DNA of 64,000 nucleotides, taken from positions 1-64,000 of the forward strand of contig NZ_VIGP01000006.1 of assembly GCF_009299795.1 (NCBI RefSeq). Reading direction: 5' to 3'. The position numbers and the translations under genes are program-made. Position 1 is the stretch's first letter. Every line of letters begins with the position of its first letter. Below, one piece after another: positions 43,343-51,018 of the stretch. The stretch comes from Brachybacterium subflavum (lineage in GTDB: Bacteria > Actinomycetota > Actinomycetes > Actinomycetales > Dermabacteraceae). The notes below the pieces were generated by a model that did not search any database, was not told the DNA's origin, and saw only the letters and a program-made list of their open reading frames with translations.

Positions 43343-44298
43343 GCTCCGAAGCTCGCTTTCCCGCGGGTGATGCTCAGCTGGATGACCGCGATGACGATGC
43401 TGATGATGAAGAAGACGAAGGCGTTGGCCATCTGGTAGCCGTAGTCGCCGCCCTCGAAGCCCTTGAAGATCGACATGGCGACCGTGCGGGTCGCGGTGCC
43501 GGGGCCGCCGTCGGTCAGGCCCACGACGATGTCGTAGGCGTTGAGGTAGTTCTTGAAGCCCAGGATCGTGTTGATGACGATGTAGCCGGAGACCAGCGGC
43601 AGGGTGATGTTCCACAGCCGCTTCGCGGGGCCGGCGCCGTCGATCGACGCGGCCTCGTAGACCTCGTCGGGGATCGTCACCAGGCCCGCGATGTAGATGA
43701 GCATCGTGGAGGGGATCGTCGACCAGGCGGTGACGATCACGATCGCGATCCAGGCCAGCGACTCGTTCGCGAGGATCGAGGTGGACAGGGACTCGATGCC
43801 CAGCGCCGAGCCGATGGCGGGCAGCGACGTGGAGAACAGGAACTTGAAGACGAAGGCGATGATGATCCCGGAGATCACCATCGGCAGCACGAACACCGTG
43901 CGCAGCGCCGCCTGCAGGCGGATCCGCGAGGTCAGCCCCAGGGCGAGCGCGAACGCGAGGACGTTCACGACGATCACGGTGACCAGCGCGAAGCCGAGAG
44001 TGAAGAGGTACGCCGAGACGATGCCCTGGTCGCGGAACATCGCCACGTAGTTGCGCAGCCCGATGAACTCCCAGTCGCCGAAGCCGATCGAGTTCGTGAA
44101 CGAGTAGGCGAAGCCCAGTACGGCCGGCAGGGTGATCGCGAGGGTGAAGATCGCGAGTGCCGGGAAGAGGAACAGGTAGTAGACGGGGTCGACGCGGCGG
44201 GTGCTCCCGCCCCGACGACCGCTGCGGGCCCCGCGCTTGCGCGCGGTGCCGGCGGATCCCGTGGAGGGATCGGCGACGGTGGATGTCGTCGTTGACAT
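43339..44298 (-). CDS. Carbohydrate ABC transporter permease (MalF type)
   Basis: This 319-residue permease has a basic N-terminal tail (TARKRGARSGRRGGSTRR), six membrane segments and the EAA loop YEAASIDGAGPAKRLWNITLPLVSG. It is encoded 32 bp downstream of the binding-protein gene and overlaps the MalG-type gene by ATGA. With the GH13 enzyme at the end of the operon, the transporter most likely imports alpha-glucosides. Confidence 0.94.
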   Translation of the reverse strand: MSTTTSTVADPSTGSAGTARKRGARSGRRGGSTRRVDPVYYLFLFPALAIFTLAITLPAVLGFAYSFTNSIGFGDWEFIGLRNYVAMFRDQGIVSAYLFTLGFALVTVIVVNVLAFALALGLTSRIRLQAALRTVFVLPMVISGIIIAFVFKFLFSTSLPAIGSALGIESLSTSILANESLAWIAIVIVTAWSTIPSTMLIYIAGLVTIPDEVYEAASIDGAGPAKRLWNITLPLVSGYIVINTILGFKNYLNAYDIVVGLTDGGPGTATRTVAMSIFKGFEGGDYGYQMANAFVFFIISIVIAVIQLSITRGKASFGA

Positions 44299-44330
44299 GG
44301 TGGGCTGTCCTTGCGTGTCGAGAGAGGGGA

Positions 44331-45617
44331 TCAGGAGCGGTAGGCGAGGCTCGAGAAGTCGTTGTCGACCTTCGCGAGGATCGTCTTGGGGTCCGCGCCG
44401 AACAGGATCGACTGCAGATAGTTCGTGAAGGGGATCGTGGTGGGGATGAACTGCGAGGCGCCCTGGTAGAAGGCGGCGTCGTCGTAGTACTTCTGCATCG
44501 GCGCGATCCGCGGGTCCTTCGCCGGCGGGGCGTCCTTGGTGGTGCCCATCGCCAGCAGCGCCTTGTTGTACGGGTCCATGACCTCGGGGGTCATCAGGAA
44601 CGAGAGGAGCTCGCGGGCCTCGTCCTTGCGGTTCGCGCCCTCGGGGATCCACAGCGAGAGGTCGATGTTCACGCGGATCTTGAGGTCGGCGGGATCATCG
44701 GTCACCGGAAGCGGGAAGCAGGAGAGATCCTCCTTGCTGCCCGCCTTCTCGATCTCGGCGAGCGCCCACGGGCCCTGCAGGAGCATCGCGGCCTTGCCGC
44801 TGCCCATGGCCGTGTTGCCGTCGCCGTAGAAGCGCGAGGCGGCGTCGTCCTGGTGGTACTTCTTCAGCTCGAGCATCCGCTCGATGGGCTTCAGCATGTC
44901 CTTCTGGAAGGACGTGTCCGAGTCCGGGCCGACGTCCTCGCCCAGCTCGTTCATGCGCTCGAAGAAGCCGCGCACGTCCATCATCCCGCCGATGGTGTAG
45001 TCGAACAGCCCCTGGCTGACGGTCCACGGGTCCCCGAAGGTGCCGTAGATCGGGGTGATGTCGGCCTTCTGGAGCTTCTCGCAGACCTCTGTGAACTCGT
45101 CCCAGGTGGTGGGGATCTCGAGGTGCTGCTCCTCGAAGATGCGACGGTTGTAGATCACCGCGGCGCCCGCGACGGAGAACGGGATCACCGAGGTGCGTCC
45201 CTCGTAGCCGGGATACCAGTTCACGAGCTCCTGGACGTCGTCCCTGATCAGGCCGGCCTCGGGCATGTCCGCGAGGTCGGAGAGGGCGCCTCGCTCCATG
45301 AACCGCGCCATCTCCAGGTTGTAGTTCTGGCAGGCGATGTCCGGCGGGTTCTTGCGCACGAAGCTCGCCGAGAGGTTCGTGGCGATGTCGTGGACCACGC
45401 TGATGTCCTGGTGCTCCTTGCGGAACGTCACCAGGAGGTCGTCGAAGTACTGGATGGCCTCGCGCTTGGACTGGTAGAAGATCACGGATCCGCCGGACCC
45501 GCCGGATCCGCCGGTGCCGCCGCAGCCGGCGAGGCCCGCCGCGGCGAGCAGGCCTCCGGCGGCCAGCAGGCCGCGACGGCTCAGCGGCGATCGGAGTGGG
45601 GAGGAGGGGGACATCAT
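44331..45617 (-). CDS. Extracellular sugar-binding lipoprotein of an ABC transporter
   Basis: This 428-residue solute-binding protein has the signal SRRGLLAAGGLLAAAGLAGCGG, containing a twin-arginine pair and a lipobox Cys (~32). A Gly/Ser spacer and a MalE-type fold follow (ISVVHDIATNLSASFVRKNPPDIACQ, NRRIFEEQHLEIPTTWDEFTEVCEKL, TAMGSGKAAMLLQGPWALAEIEKAG). Two adjacent ATG codons (45617, 45614) both suit the AAGGAG upstream. It is first in the operon of two permeases and a GH13 enzyme, divergent from the ROK regulator gene, with a TTGACA promoter that overlaps the regulator's start. Confidence 0.93.
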   Translation of the reverse strand: MMSPSSPLRSPLSRRGLLAAGGLLAAAGLAGCGGTGGSGGSGGSVIFYQSKREAIQYFDDLLVTFRKEHQDISVVHDIATNLSASFVRKNPPDIACQNYNLEMARFMERGALSDLADMPEAGLIRDDVQELVNWYPGYEGRTSVIPFSVAGAAVIYNRRIFEEQHLEIPTTWDEFTEVCEKLQKADITPIYGTFGDPWTVSQGLFDYTIGGMMDVRGFFERMNELGEDVGPDSDTSFQKDMLKPIERMLELKKYHQDDAASRFYGDGNTAMGSGKAAMLLQGPWALAEIEKAGSKEDLSCFPLPVTDDPADLKIRVNIDLSLWIPEGANRKDEARELLSFLMTPEVMDPYNKALLAMGTTKDAPPAKDPRIAPMQKYYDDAAFYQGASQFIPTTIPFTNYLQSILFGADPKTILAKVDNDFSSLAYRS

Positions 45618-45795
45618 CGTCTCCTTCGAGGGTGGTGGAAGGGTGCCAGGCTATGCGGGGTCGAGAGGGGCGGGAAGGCGGATCGCCGGGCGGACGCCAC
45701 AGGGGCTCGACGGCGGATCTCGCGGCGGGTCCGGCGGCGGGGCGACGACGGGTCCGACGAGCGCGTCCGACGGGTCCTCCACGCGACGGGCAAGA

Positions 45796-45814
45796 AAATA
45801 TAGAACGTAGATTT
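45796..45814. promoter_or_regulatory. AT-rich imperfect dyad, possible ROK operator
   Basis: AAATATAGAACGTAGATTT reads as an imperfect palindrome (AAATnTA, 5-bp centre, TAnATTT) in an otherwise very GC-rich region. It lies just downstream of the predicted -10 of the alpha-glucoside operon and upstream of the regulator gene, so one protein could control both. Function is inferred from position and composition. Confidence 0.4.
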
Positions 45815-45827
45815 ACAGTCTGCATGA

Positions 45828-45856
45828 AGTATGTGGAGGCGCTCCGGTACTGTCAA
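45828..45856 (-). promoter_or_regulatory. Promoter of the alpha-glucoside ABC operon
   Basis: On the reverse strand a perfect -35 TTGACA (45851-45856) is separated by 17 bp from CATACT (45828-45833). It ends 3 bp before the ROK start codon on the other strand, so transcription of the two divergent units is likely to interfere. The leader would be about 200 nt long. Confidence 0.6.
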
Positions 45857-45859
45857 GGC

Positions 45860-47071
45860 ATGTCCGACGGCCCCGCTCGATCACCGCGTCTCCTGCGGCG
45901 CATCAACAGCGGTGAGCTGCTCCGGTTCGCCCTGGCCAGCGGCGAGTTCACCGCGGCGGAGGCGATGTCCGCGAGCGGTCTGACGCGGGCCACGGTGCTC
46001 GGCGTGTGCGGGGATCTCGTGGCCGCCGGATGGCTCGAGGAGATCGCGGATTCGCGCGCTGCCGGGCTGTCCAGCCGGGGGCGCCCCGCGCGCCGCTACC
46101 GCCTGCGCGAGGACGCCGGCGTGGTGGTCGGCGTGGACGCCGGCGAGCGGAGCTTCGCGGCGATCGCCGCGGACCTGCGCGGTGCGGTCCTGGGCACCGC
46201 CCGTCGACGCGTGGATCCCTCCGAGGTCGATCGCGACGGGCGCGTCGCCCTCGTGCGGGGACTCGTGGCCGAGGTGCTCGAGCAGGCGGGGCGCGGCGAG
46301 GACGCGCTGCTGCTCACCGTCGTCGGCATCCCCGCCCCGGTCGATGCCGATGGACGCTCCCCGGACGACGAGGGCGCCTTCTGGGGCGTCATGAACGCCG
46401 GCTTCCAGGACCATCTCGCGGGAGGCGTCCTCATCGAGAACGATGCGAACCTCGCCGCGCTCGCCGAGCACGCGCACAGCCCCGGTCCGCACATGGCCGC
46501 CCTGCTCGCGGGAGAGCGCTTCGGCACGGGCCTGATCGTCGACGGCCGCCTGCTGCGCGGCAGCCGCGGCGGCGCCGGCGAGATGCGCTTCCTGACCCTC
46601 ATCGCGGGCGACGACCCCGACGCCGGGGCGGTCGACGGGCTCGGCGCCCTCGCCCGCCGCTGGGCCGTCGGCGAGCTCGATCGCAGCGACGCGCCGTCGA
46701 CGCTGCGTGCGCGCGACCCGGACGACCTCGACGCCGAGCAGGTGATGGCTGCGGCGGCCGACGGCGACGCCCTGGCCTCGGGCATCGTGCGCCGGCTCGG
46801 CGATCGCCTCGCGCACGTCGCCGTGGTGCTGGAGAGCCTGCTGGACGTGGAGAGGGTCGTCGTCGCCGGGGGCGTCGCCCCGTCGGCCGGCCCGATGCTC
46901 GGGCATGCGCGCTCGGTCCTCGAGGCAGATTTTTTCCCGCCCTTCCCCGAGCTCGTCGCGAGCACGCTCGGCCGGGACGTGATCGTGCGCGGCGCGATCG
47001 AGCTTGCCCTCTCCCGCATCCGCGAGGAGCCCCTGGACTTCCTGCCGGCGGGGGCCGACCGCGGGGTCTGA
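45860..47071 (+). CDS. ROK-family transcriptional regulator lacking the zinc-binding cysteines
   Basis: The 403-residue protein has an N-terminal winged helix (INSGELLRFALASGEFTAAEAMSASGLTRATVLGVCGDLVAAGWLEEI, ~12-60) and an actin/hexokinase-type fold (GVVVGVDAGERSFAAIAADLRGAVLG, TVVGIPAPVDADG, GVLIENDANLAALAEH, VVVAGGVAPSAGPML). Typical ROK repressors carry a CxCGxxGCxE zinc motif after the GExGH block. Here GRLLRGSRGGAGEMRFLTLIAGDDPDAG has no cysteines, so the sugar-sensing site is altered. The start at 45860 has AAGG upstream; an ATG at 45823 is an alternative that would add 12 residues. It is divergent from the alpha-glucoside ABC operon and presumably controls it. Confidence 0.85.
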   Translation: MSDGPARSPRLLRRINSGELLRFALASGEFTAAEAMSASGLTRATVLGVCGDLVAAGWLEEIADSRAAGLSSRGRPARRYRLREDAGVVVGVDAGERSFAAIAADLRGAVLGTARRRVDPSEVDRDGRVALVRGLVAEVLEQAGRGEDALLLTVVGIPAPVDADGRSPDDEGAFWGVMNAGFQDHLAGGVLIENDANLAALAEHAHSPGPHMAALLAGERFGTGLIVDGRLLRGSRGGAGEMRFLTLIAGDDPDAGAVDGLGALARRWAVGELDRSDAPSTLRARDPDDLDAEQVMAAAADGDALASGIVRRLGDRLAHVAVVLESLLDVERVVVAGGVAPSAGPMLGHARSVLEADFFPPFPELVASTLGRDVIVRGAIELALSRIREEPLDFLPAGADRGV

Positions 47072-47124
47072 GTTCGGGGGCGTGCGCCGGCCCGGGCAGG
47101 TGCAGGGCCGCGGTGCCCGTGAGC

Positions 47125-47661
47125 TCAGGCTGCGAGCGCCTCGCCGATCCCCGGGATCACCTCGACGTGCCCGCCCACGCGATAGGCGACGGCGGGATCG
47201 TAGGGCGCGAAGCGCAGGGGCATCCCCGCCTCCTCGGGGGTGCTGTCGGCCTTGCGGCCGTTGCATTCGCGGCAGGCGGAGACCAGGTTCGTCCAGCTCG
47301 AGGCGCCGCCGCGGGAGACCGGCATGATGTGGTCAACGGTCGCCAGCAGCGCGGAGCACGGCGGTGTCTTGGAGACGCTGCGCCCGCAGTAGGCGCAGGT
47401 CCAGTGGTCGCGCTCGTGGACGGCGCGGAAGGAGAAGCCGACGGAGCGGCGGCCCTCGCCCTCGACCCATGCGCCGCTCAGCTCGCGCGTCAGCTCCAGG
47501 GCCGTGGGGACGATGTCGTCCCCGGCCAGGGTCAGCTCGACGGGGTCCGCGACGCCGCGCCGGATCATCCCGAACGCGTGCCGGACCGAGGTCGTGTGCA
47601 GCAGCTCGCCGATCCCGGTCGCCGGGTCGTACCCCTTGTTGAAGACCTTCACCACGGACAT
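47125..47661 (-). CDS. HNH endonuclease domain protein
   Basis: The 178-residue protein has an N-terminal alpha/beta part (VVKVFNKGYDPATGIGELLHTTSVRHAFGMIRRGVAD). An HNH nuclease of the zinc-ribbon type follows: CxxC (Cys89, Cys92 in CAYCG), catalytic Asp-His (His111 in TVDHIMPVSRGG), Asn125, and the second zinc pair Cys130/Cys133 in CRECNGRK. This layout matches free-standing HNH proteins common in Micrococcales chromosomes, whose role (DNA repair, restriction or phage defence) is not established. It has a strong ribosome site (GGAGGTGGCAGCG) and no neighbour that suggests a restriction system. Confidence 0.87.
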   Translation of the reverse strand: MSVVKVFNKGYDPATGIGELLHTTSVRHAFGMIRRGVADPVELTLAGDDIVPTALELTRELSGAWVEGEGRRSVGFSFRAVHERDHWTCAYCGRSVSKTPPCSALLATVDHIMPVSRGGASSWTNLVSACRECNGRKADSTPEEAGMPLRFAPYDPAVAYRVGGHVEVIPGIGEALAA

Positions 47662-47820
47662 CGCTGCCACCTCCTGCCGCCGTGCGGCGGTGCGCCCGCG
47701 CGAGTGGGTTCCCGCGGGGCACGCTTGCATCGTTGCGCGTCGGGGTTCCGGAATCAACCGATTTCGCTCACTCGTCGCCCGCGTGTCGTCCGCTCGTTCC
47801 CCGAGGAGACGGCGTTTCGT

Positions 47821-47876
47821 CGTGCCCTGTCGTGCCCTGTCGCGCCCTGTCGCGCCCTGTCTCGCCCTGTCTCGCC
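47821..47876. repeat. Tandem 10-bp repeat in the 320-bp gap between divergent genes
   Basis: The unit CGYGCCCTGT (variants CGTGCCCTGT, CGCGCCCTGT, CTCGCCCTGT) is repeated five times head to tail, plus a degenerate sixth. It lies within the non-coding stretch 47662-47981 between the HNH gene and a hypothetical gene. The rest of that gap holds the HNH ribosome site and presumably both promoters; I see no other gene in it. The period is close to one helical turn, so the repeats present one face of the DNA. Confidence 0.8.
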
Positions 47877-47981
47877 GCGACGCGTCGCGGGCCGGGTGCG
47901 TCCGTTCCTCCCCAGAGCTCCGCCGTCCACATTCCTCGCCGACCCCTCGCGGTCGCCCGCGACGACCGGGAAGCTCGGGCC

Positions 47982-48986
47982 ATGACGCACATGACGCACG
48001 CACCCATCGGCCCCGACGACGGCCAGGACGCCGACCGCACGCCCGACGCCGAGGAGGTGGACGTCAGGGAGGGCCCTCCCTGTGGTCATACCTGGCGGGA
48101 GGGCGGCGAGGCATGGCCCCTCGAGGACCGTGCCGCGGTGCCGTGGTTCCTGCCCCCGCCGTCCTCCCTGCTCGAGGAGGAGGAGATCGACGACCTCGAG
48201 TGGGTGCGGCAGGCAGCCGCGATCCCCTTCGTGCAGCGCTGCCGACTGCTGCGCGACTTCGTCGGCGACGGCCGGCCGCTCACCGAGAGCGGAGTGCTGC
48301 CCAATGCCGCGGTCCGCGAGCTCAAGCAGCGGGCCGGGATCGTCCGCCCCGGCGGCCGGCTGCGCGAGATCCCCGAGCTGCTCGGGCCGTGGATCGTGCT
48401 GCTGAACCTCGGAGTGCTCGTCGGCGACGACGAGAACCACAGGGTGCGCCGCTGCAGCGCGGAGCATCCCGGCGCGCGAGGGGCTTTTGACGAGGGCGAC
48501 GAGCCGCTGGGGGAGATGGACGGCGAGGTCGACGGCGTCCTGGCGATCGCCGAGCTGCTGCACGTCATCAGCCGCTACTGCCCCGATCACGGCGGATTCC
48601 GGAACACCGGCCTCCTGCTCGAGAGTCTGCTCGCTGCGACCTGCGAGCACGGTGTCACGCTGCCGGAGCTCCCCGCCGACGGGTGCCTCGACGAGGCCGC
48701 GATCGCTCGGCTCTTCCGAGGCATCGGCGCGAACACGTCGATCACGTGGGACCCGATCGACGACCGCCGAGGCGAGGTGGATCTGCAGGCGGTCGACGAC
48801 CTCGGTGACGCGCAGAGGGATCTCTTCCTGCTCCAGGCCTACGGGATCCTCGGGGTCTCCGAGCCCGGGCGGTCAGGCATCGTGTTCCGGGCGCCGCGAC
48901 CCGTGCGCACAGCGGTCGCCCTCCTCGCGCTGCGTCGTCAGCAGGAGGAGGACGCCCGACGGGAGGCGCGGGGGACTTTCCTGTGA
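47982..48986 (+). CDS. Hypothetical protein, paralogue of the protein encoded at 39087-40592
   Basis: I do not recognise a named family. The 334-residue protein has an acidic N terminus, then AAAIPFVQRCRLLRDFVGDGRPLTESGVLPNAAVRELKQRAGI, EIPELLGPWIVLLNLGVLV, helical text (LAIAELLHVISRYCPDHGGFRNTGLLLESLLAATCEHGVTLPELP), and a C-terminal winged-helix-like tail (FLLQAYGILGVSEPGRSGIVFRAPRPVRTAVALLAL). Block order and several motifs match the C-terminal half of the 501-residue protein at 39 kb, but the N-terminal domain of that protein is absent here. The ATG at 47982 has weak ribosome-site support; a second in-frame ATG lies nine bases later. A 10-bp tandem repeat lies upstream. Confidence 0.65.
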   Translation: MTHMTHAPIGPDDGQDADRTPDAEEVDVREGPPCGHTWREGGEAWPLEDRAAVPWFLPPPSSLLEEEEIDDLEWVRQAAAIPFVQRCRLLRDFVGDGRPLTESGVLPNAAVRELKQRAGIVRPGGRLREIPELLGPWIVLLNLGVLVGDDENHRVRRCSAEHPGARGAFDEGDEPLGEMDGEVDGVLAIAELLHVISRYCPDHGGFRNTGLLLESLLAATCEHGVTLPELPADGCLDEAAIARLFRGIGANTSITWDPIDDRRGEVDLQAVDDLGDAQRDLFLLQAYGILGVSEPGRSGIVFRAPRPVRTAVALLALRRQQEEDARREARGTFL

Positions 48987-49067
48987 TGGGGGCCGATGCG
49001 TGAGGAGCTGGTGCCGGAGCGCTCGCGACACGTGAGCGGCACGTGTTCGCATCGGACGACCAGGAGA

Positions 49068-50846
49068 TCAGGACTCGGCGTACCAGAAGCCCTCGAAGGT
49101 GTCCTTGTAGCCCCTGTAGCCCAGGTTGGAGGTGTCATAGCGGTAGGAGGCCAGGATCTCGCCGTCCGCGCCGCGCTCGGAGAACACGCCGGACTTCCCG
49201 GAGTTCACCACGGCGTTCTCGTCGATGCCCCCGCTGCCCAGACGGAACACGTTGGAGACGACGGAGGAGTAGGGCACCTCGACTGCCAGATCCTGCGTAT
49301 AGCTCCAGGTGTTCTCGTCCACGAGGTAGCGCAGCATGTGGCTGGTTCCCTCGAGCTCGTCCGTCGAGGCGTTGTCCGGCCCCTCGTCCTTCCAGTCCAC
49401 CTCATTGCGTGTGCCCACGTACCAGTAGTTGTTGTTGAACATCTCCAGGTAGAACTGCCCGTCGGGCAGGGAGTCGTCGTCGATGCGGTGCACCGAGTGC
49501 TGGCCCGCGTTGCCGATCATCGACCCGGAGGGCTCGAGGAACTTCCCCTCGTAGCCGGTGCCCTCCCAGAGACCCTCGGCCCCGAGCATCCACCGCACGC
49601 TCGGCGTGGAGCCGGGCTCGAGCGCGTTCTCGAGCGCGAAGATCGTGGAGGTCTCGCGCGAGGACAGGTACATGACGTCGTCGATGATCTGCAGGGTGTT
49701 GATGTGGATCCAGTCCTCGCCGGTCGCGACGGGGTCCCCGAGCCCGTCGCCGGTGCGGGCGTGCGCGAGCTTCTCGTACTCGGGGAACACCTTCTGGAGG
49801 TCGACCACCTGATCCACGTCACCGGTGCGCAGATCCACTCTGCTCACCCGGTCCTCGGAGCGCCCGCTGCTGGTGACCGACGTCAGCACGAAGGCGGCGT
49901 CGCCCACCACGTCCAGGTCGTGGTGCACGGACTGCTTCCCCAGGTCGATGATCGTGCCGGCATGGCCCAGGTGGTCCAGCACCGAGACCTGCGCGCTGCC
50001 CGTGGTGGTGACGATCCGGCCGTCCTCGACCACCAGGTGGTGCTGGGCGGAGGTGGTCGAGGCGAGCTCGGCGCGCATCAGGCCCGTGTTGTCCATGAGG
50101 AAGGAGTTGTTCCCCGGCCCGGAGATGCCGGACATGGCGAACAGGCCCTCGGTCAGCGACTTCGCGTTCTTCACGTCGGCCGCGATGCTCGAGGAGTAGC
50201 CCGAGGCGGTGGTGGGTGTGCGGATGCTCAACGACCCGCGCACGGCCTGACCGCTCGTCGGCTTCCAGGTGAGCGCGAGGGTGCTCGTCGCCCCGGGGAC
50301 CAGGCCGACGAGCAGGCCGTCGAAGCCGGTCTCGGCATGGTTCGCGGCCGTCTTCGCGAAGTCCTCGGCATCGGCGACCGCGTCGACGAACGAGAGCTCG
50401 CCCGCGGAGTCGTCCGCGAAGTGCACGTAGAGCCCGGTGCGGGTGGTGCCGTACGGGTCGAGCACCAGCAGGGGGTTCTCGGAGGTCCAGCCGCCCTCGG
50501 CCTTCTTCGCCTCGAGCGCCTCGTGCCGCGCCATCTGCGTCGCCTCCGTGTACAGCTCGGGATTCGACTCCCCGTCGTCGAGGTCGTAGGAGACCTGCCA
50601 GATCGTCCAGTCTCCGCGCGCGTTCTCGAACTCCGAGATCGTCACCTCGGGCGCCCTCGCCGCACCGCCCGATGACCCGCCCGATGACCCGCCCCAGACC
50701 TCGCAGCCGGCCAGTGCGAGGCCTGCGGCGCCCGCCCCCGCGCCGAGCAGGACGGAGCGACGACTGGGCGCGCGGTGGGCGAGTCGGGCGTCGGTGTCCT
50801 GGGAAGGGGTGTCCCGGGTAGGGGAGTGCGGTGCGGGTCGGTGCAT
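49068..50846 (-). CDS. Arylsulfotransferase (ASST)-like Tat lipoprotein
   Basis: The 592-residue secreted protein has a twin-arginine signal followed by a lipobox (APSRRSVLLGAGAGAAGLALAGC, Cys ~48). A disordered Ser/Gly spacer leads to a beta-propeller whose blocks resemble the arylsulfotransferase family (PF05935 / PF14269): HHLVVEDGRIV, SVHHDLDVVGDAAFVL, DWIHINTLQIIDDVMYLSSRETSTIFALE, AGQHSVHRIDDDSLPDGQFYLEMFNNNYW. The paired His residues in HHDLDV, the INT-type strand after WIH, and GQHSV fit the ASST active-site pattern. ASST enzymes move sulfate between phenols without PAPS. Family membership is likely, activity unproven. It is divergent from the GH2-GH127 operon. Confidence 0.75.
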   Translation of the reverse strand: MHRPAPHSPTRDTPSQDTDARLAHRAPSRRSVLLGAGAGAAGLALAGCEVWGGSSGGSSGGAARAPEVTISEFENARGDWTIWQVSYDLDDGESNPELYTEATQMARHEALEAKKAEGGWTSENPLLVLDPYGTTRTGLYVHFADDSAGELSFVDAVADAEDFAKTAANHAETGFDGLLVGLVPGATSTLALTWKPTSGQAVRGSLSIRTPTTASGYSSSIAADVKNAKSLTEGLFAMSGISGPGNNSFLMDNTGLMRAELASTTSAQHHLVVEDGRIVTTTGSAQVSVLDHLGHAGTIIDLGKQSVHHDLDVVGDAAFVLTSVTSSGRSEDRVSRVDLRTGDVDQVVDLQKVFPEYEKLAHARTGDGLGDPVATGEDWIHINTLQIIDDVMYLSSRETSTIFALENALEPGSTPSVRWMLGAEGLWEGTGYEGKFLEPSGSMIGNAGQHSVHRIDDDSLPDGQFYLEMFNNNYWYVGTRNEVDWKDEGPDNASTDELEGTSHMLRYLVDENTWSYTQDLAVEVPYSSVVSNVFRLGSGGIDENAVVNSGKSGVFSERGADGEILASYRYDTSNLGYRGYKDTFEGFWYAES

Positions 50847-51018
50847 CGGGCGAACGTAGCGAGCGTCTGTCGAGCCTCTGCTGTCGCCCGGCTGTGGATC
50901 CGCTGTGCGGCAGTCCGCCCTCGACGGGCACGACCATTCCCACGTGGAGAGAACCTCTGGCCTCGGGCTTCACGGACCGGTAGCGTCGGAGCCTCGCACC
51001 TTCGAAAGGCATTCGACG

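Noticed and set aside
46927-46935. T-run (TTTTTT) inside the ROK gene as a programmed frameshift site or terminator
   Set aside because: There is no stem before it and the reading frame continues normally through conserved ROK sequence.
47125-47661. HNH protein considered as part of a restriction or anti-phage system
   Set aside because: No methylase, specificity subunit, helicase or other defence gene is adjacent. Free-standing HNH proteins of this form are common.
47821-47876. Tandem repeats considered as a CRISPR array
   Set aside because: Units are 10 bp and contiguous with no spacers, and no cas genes are present.
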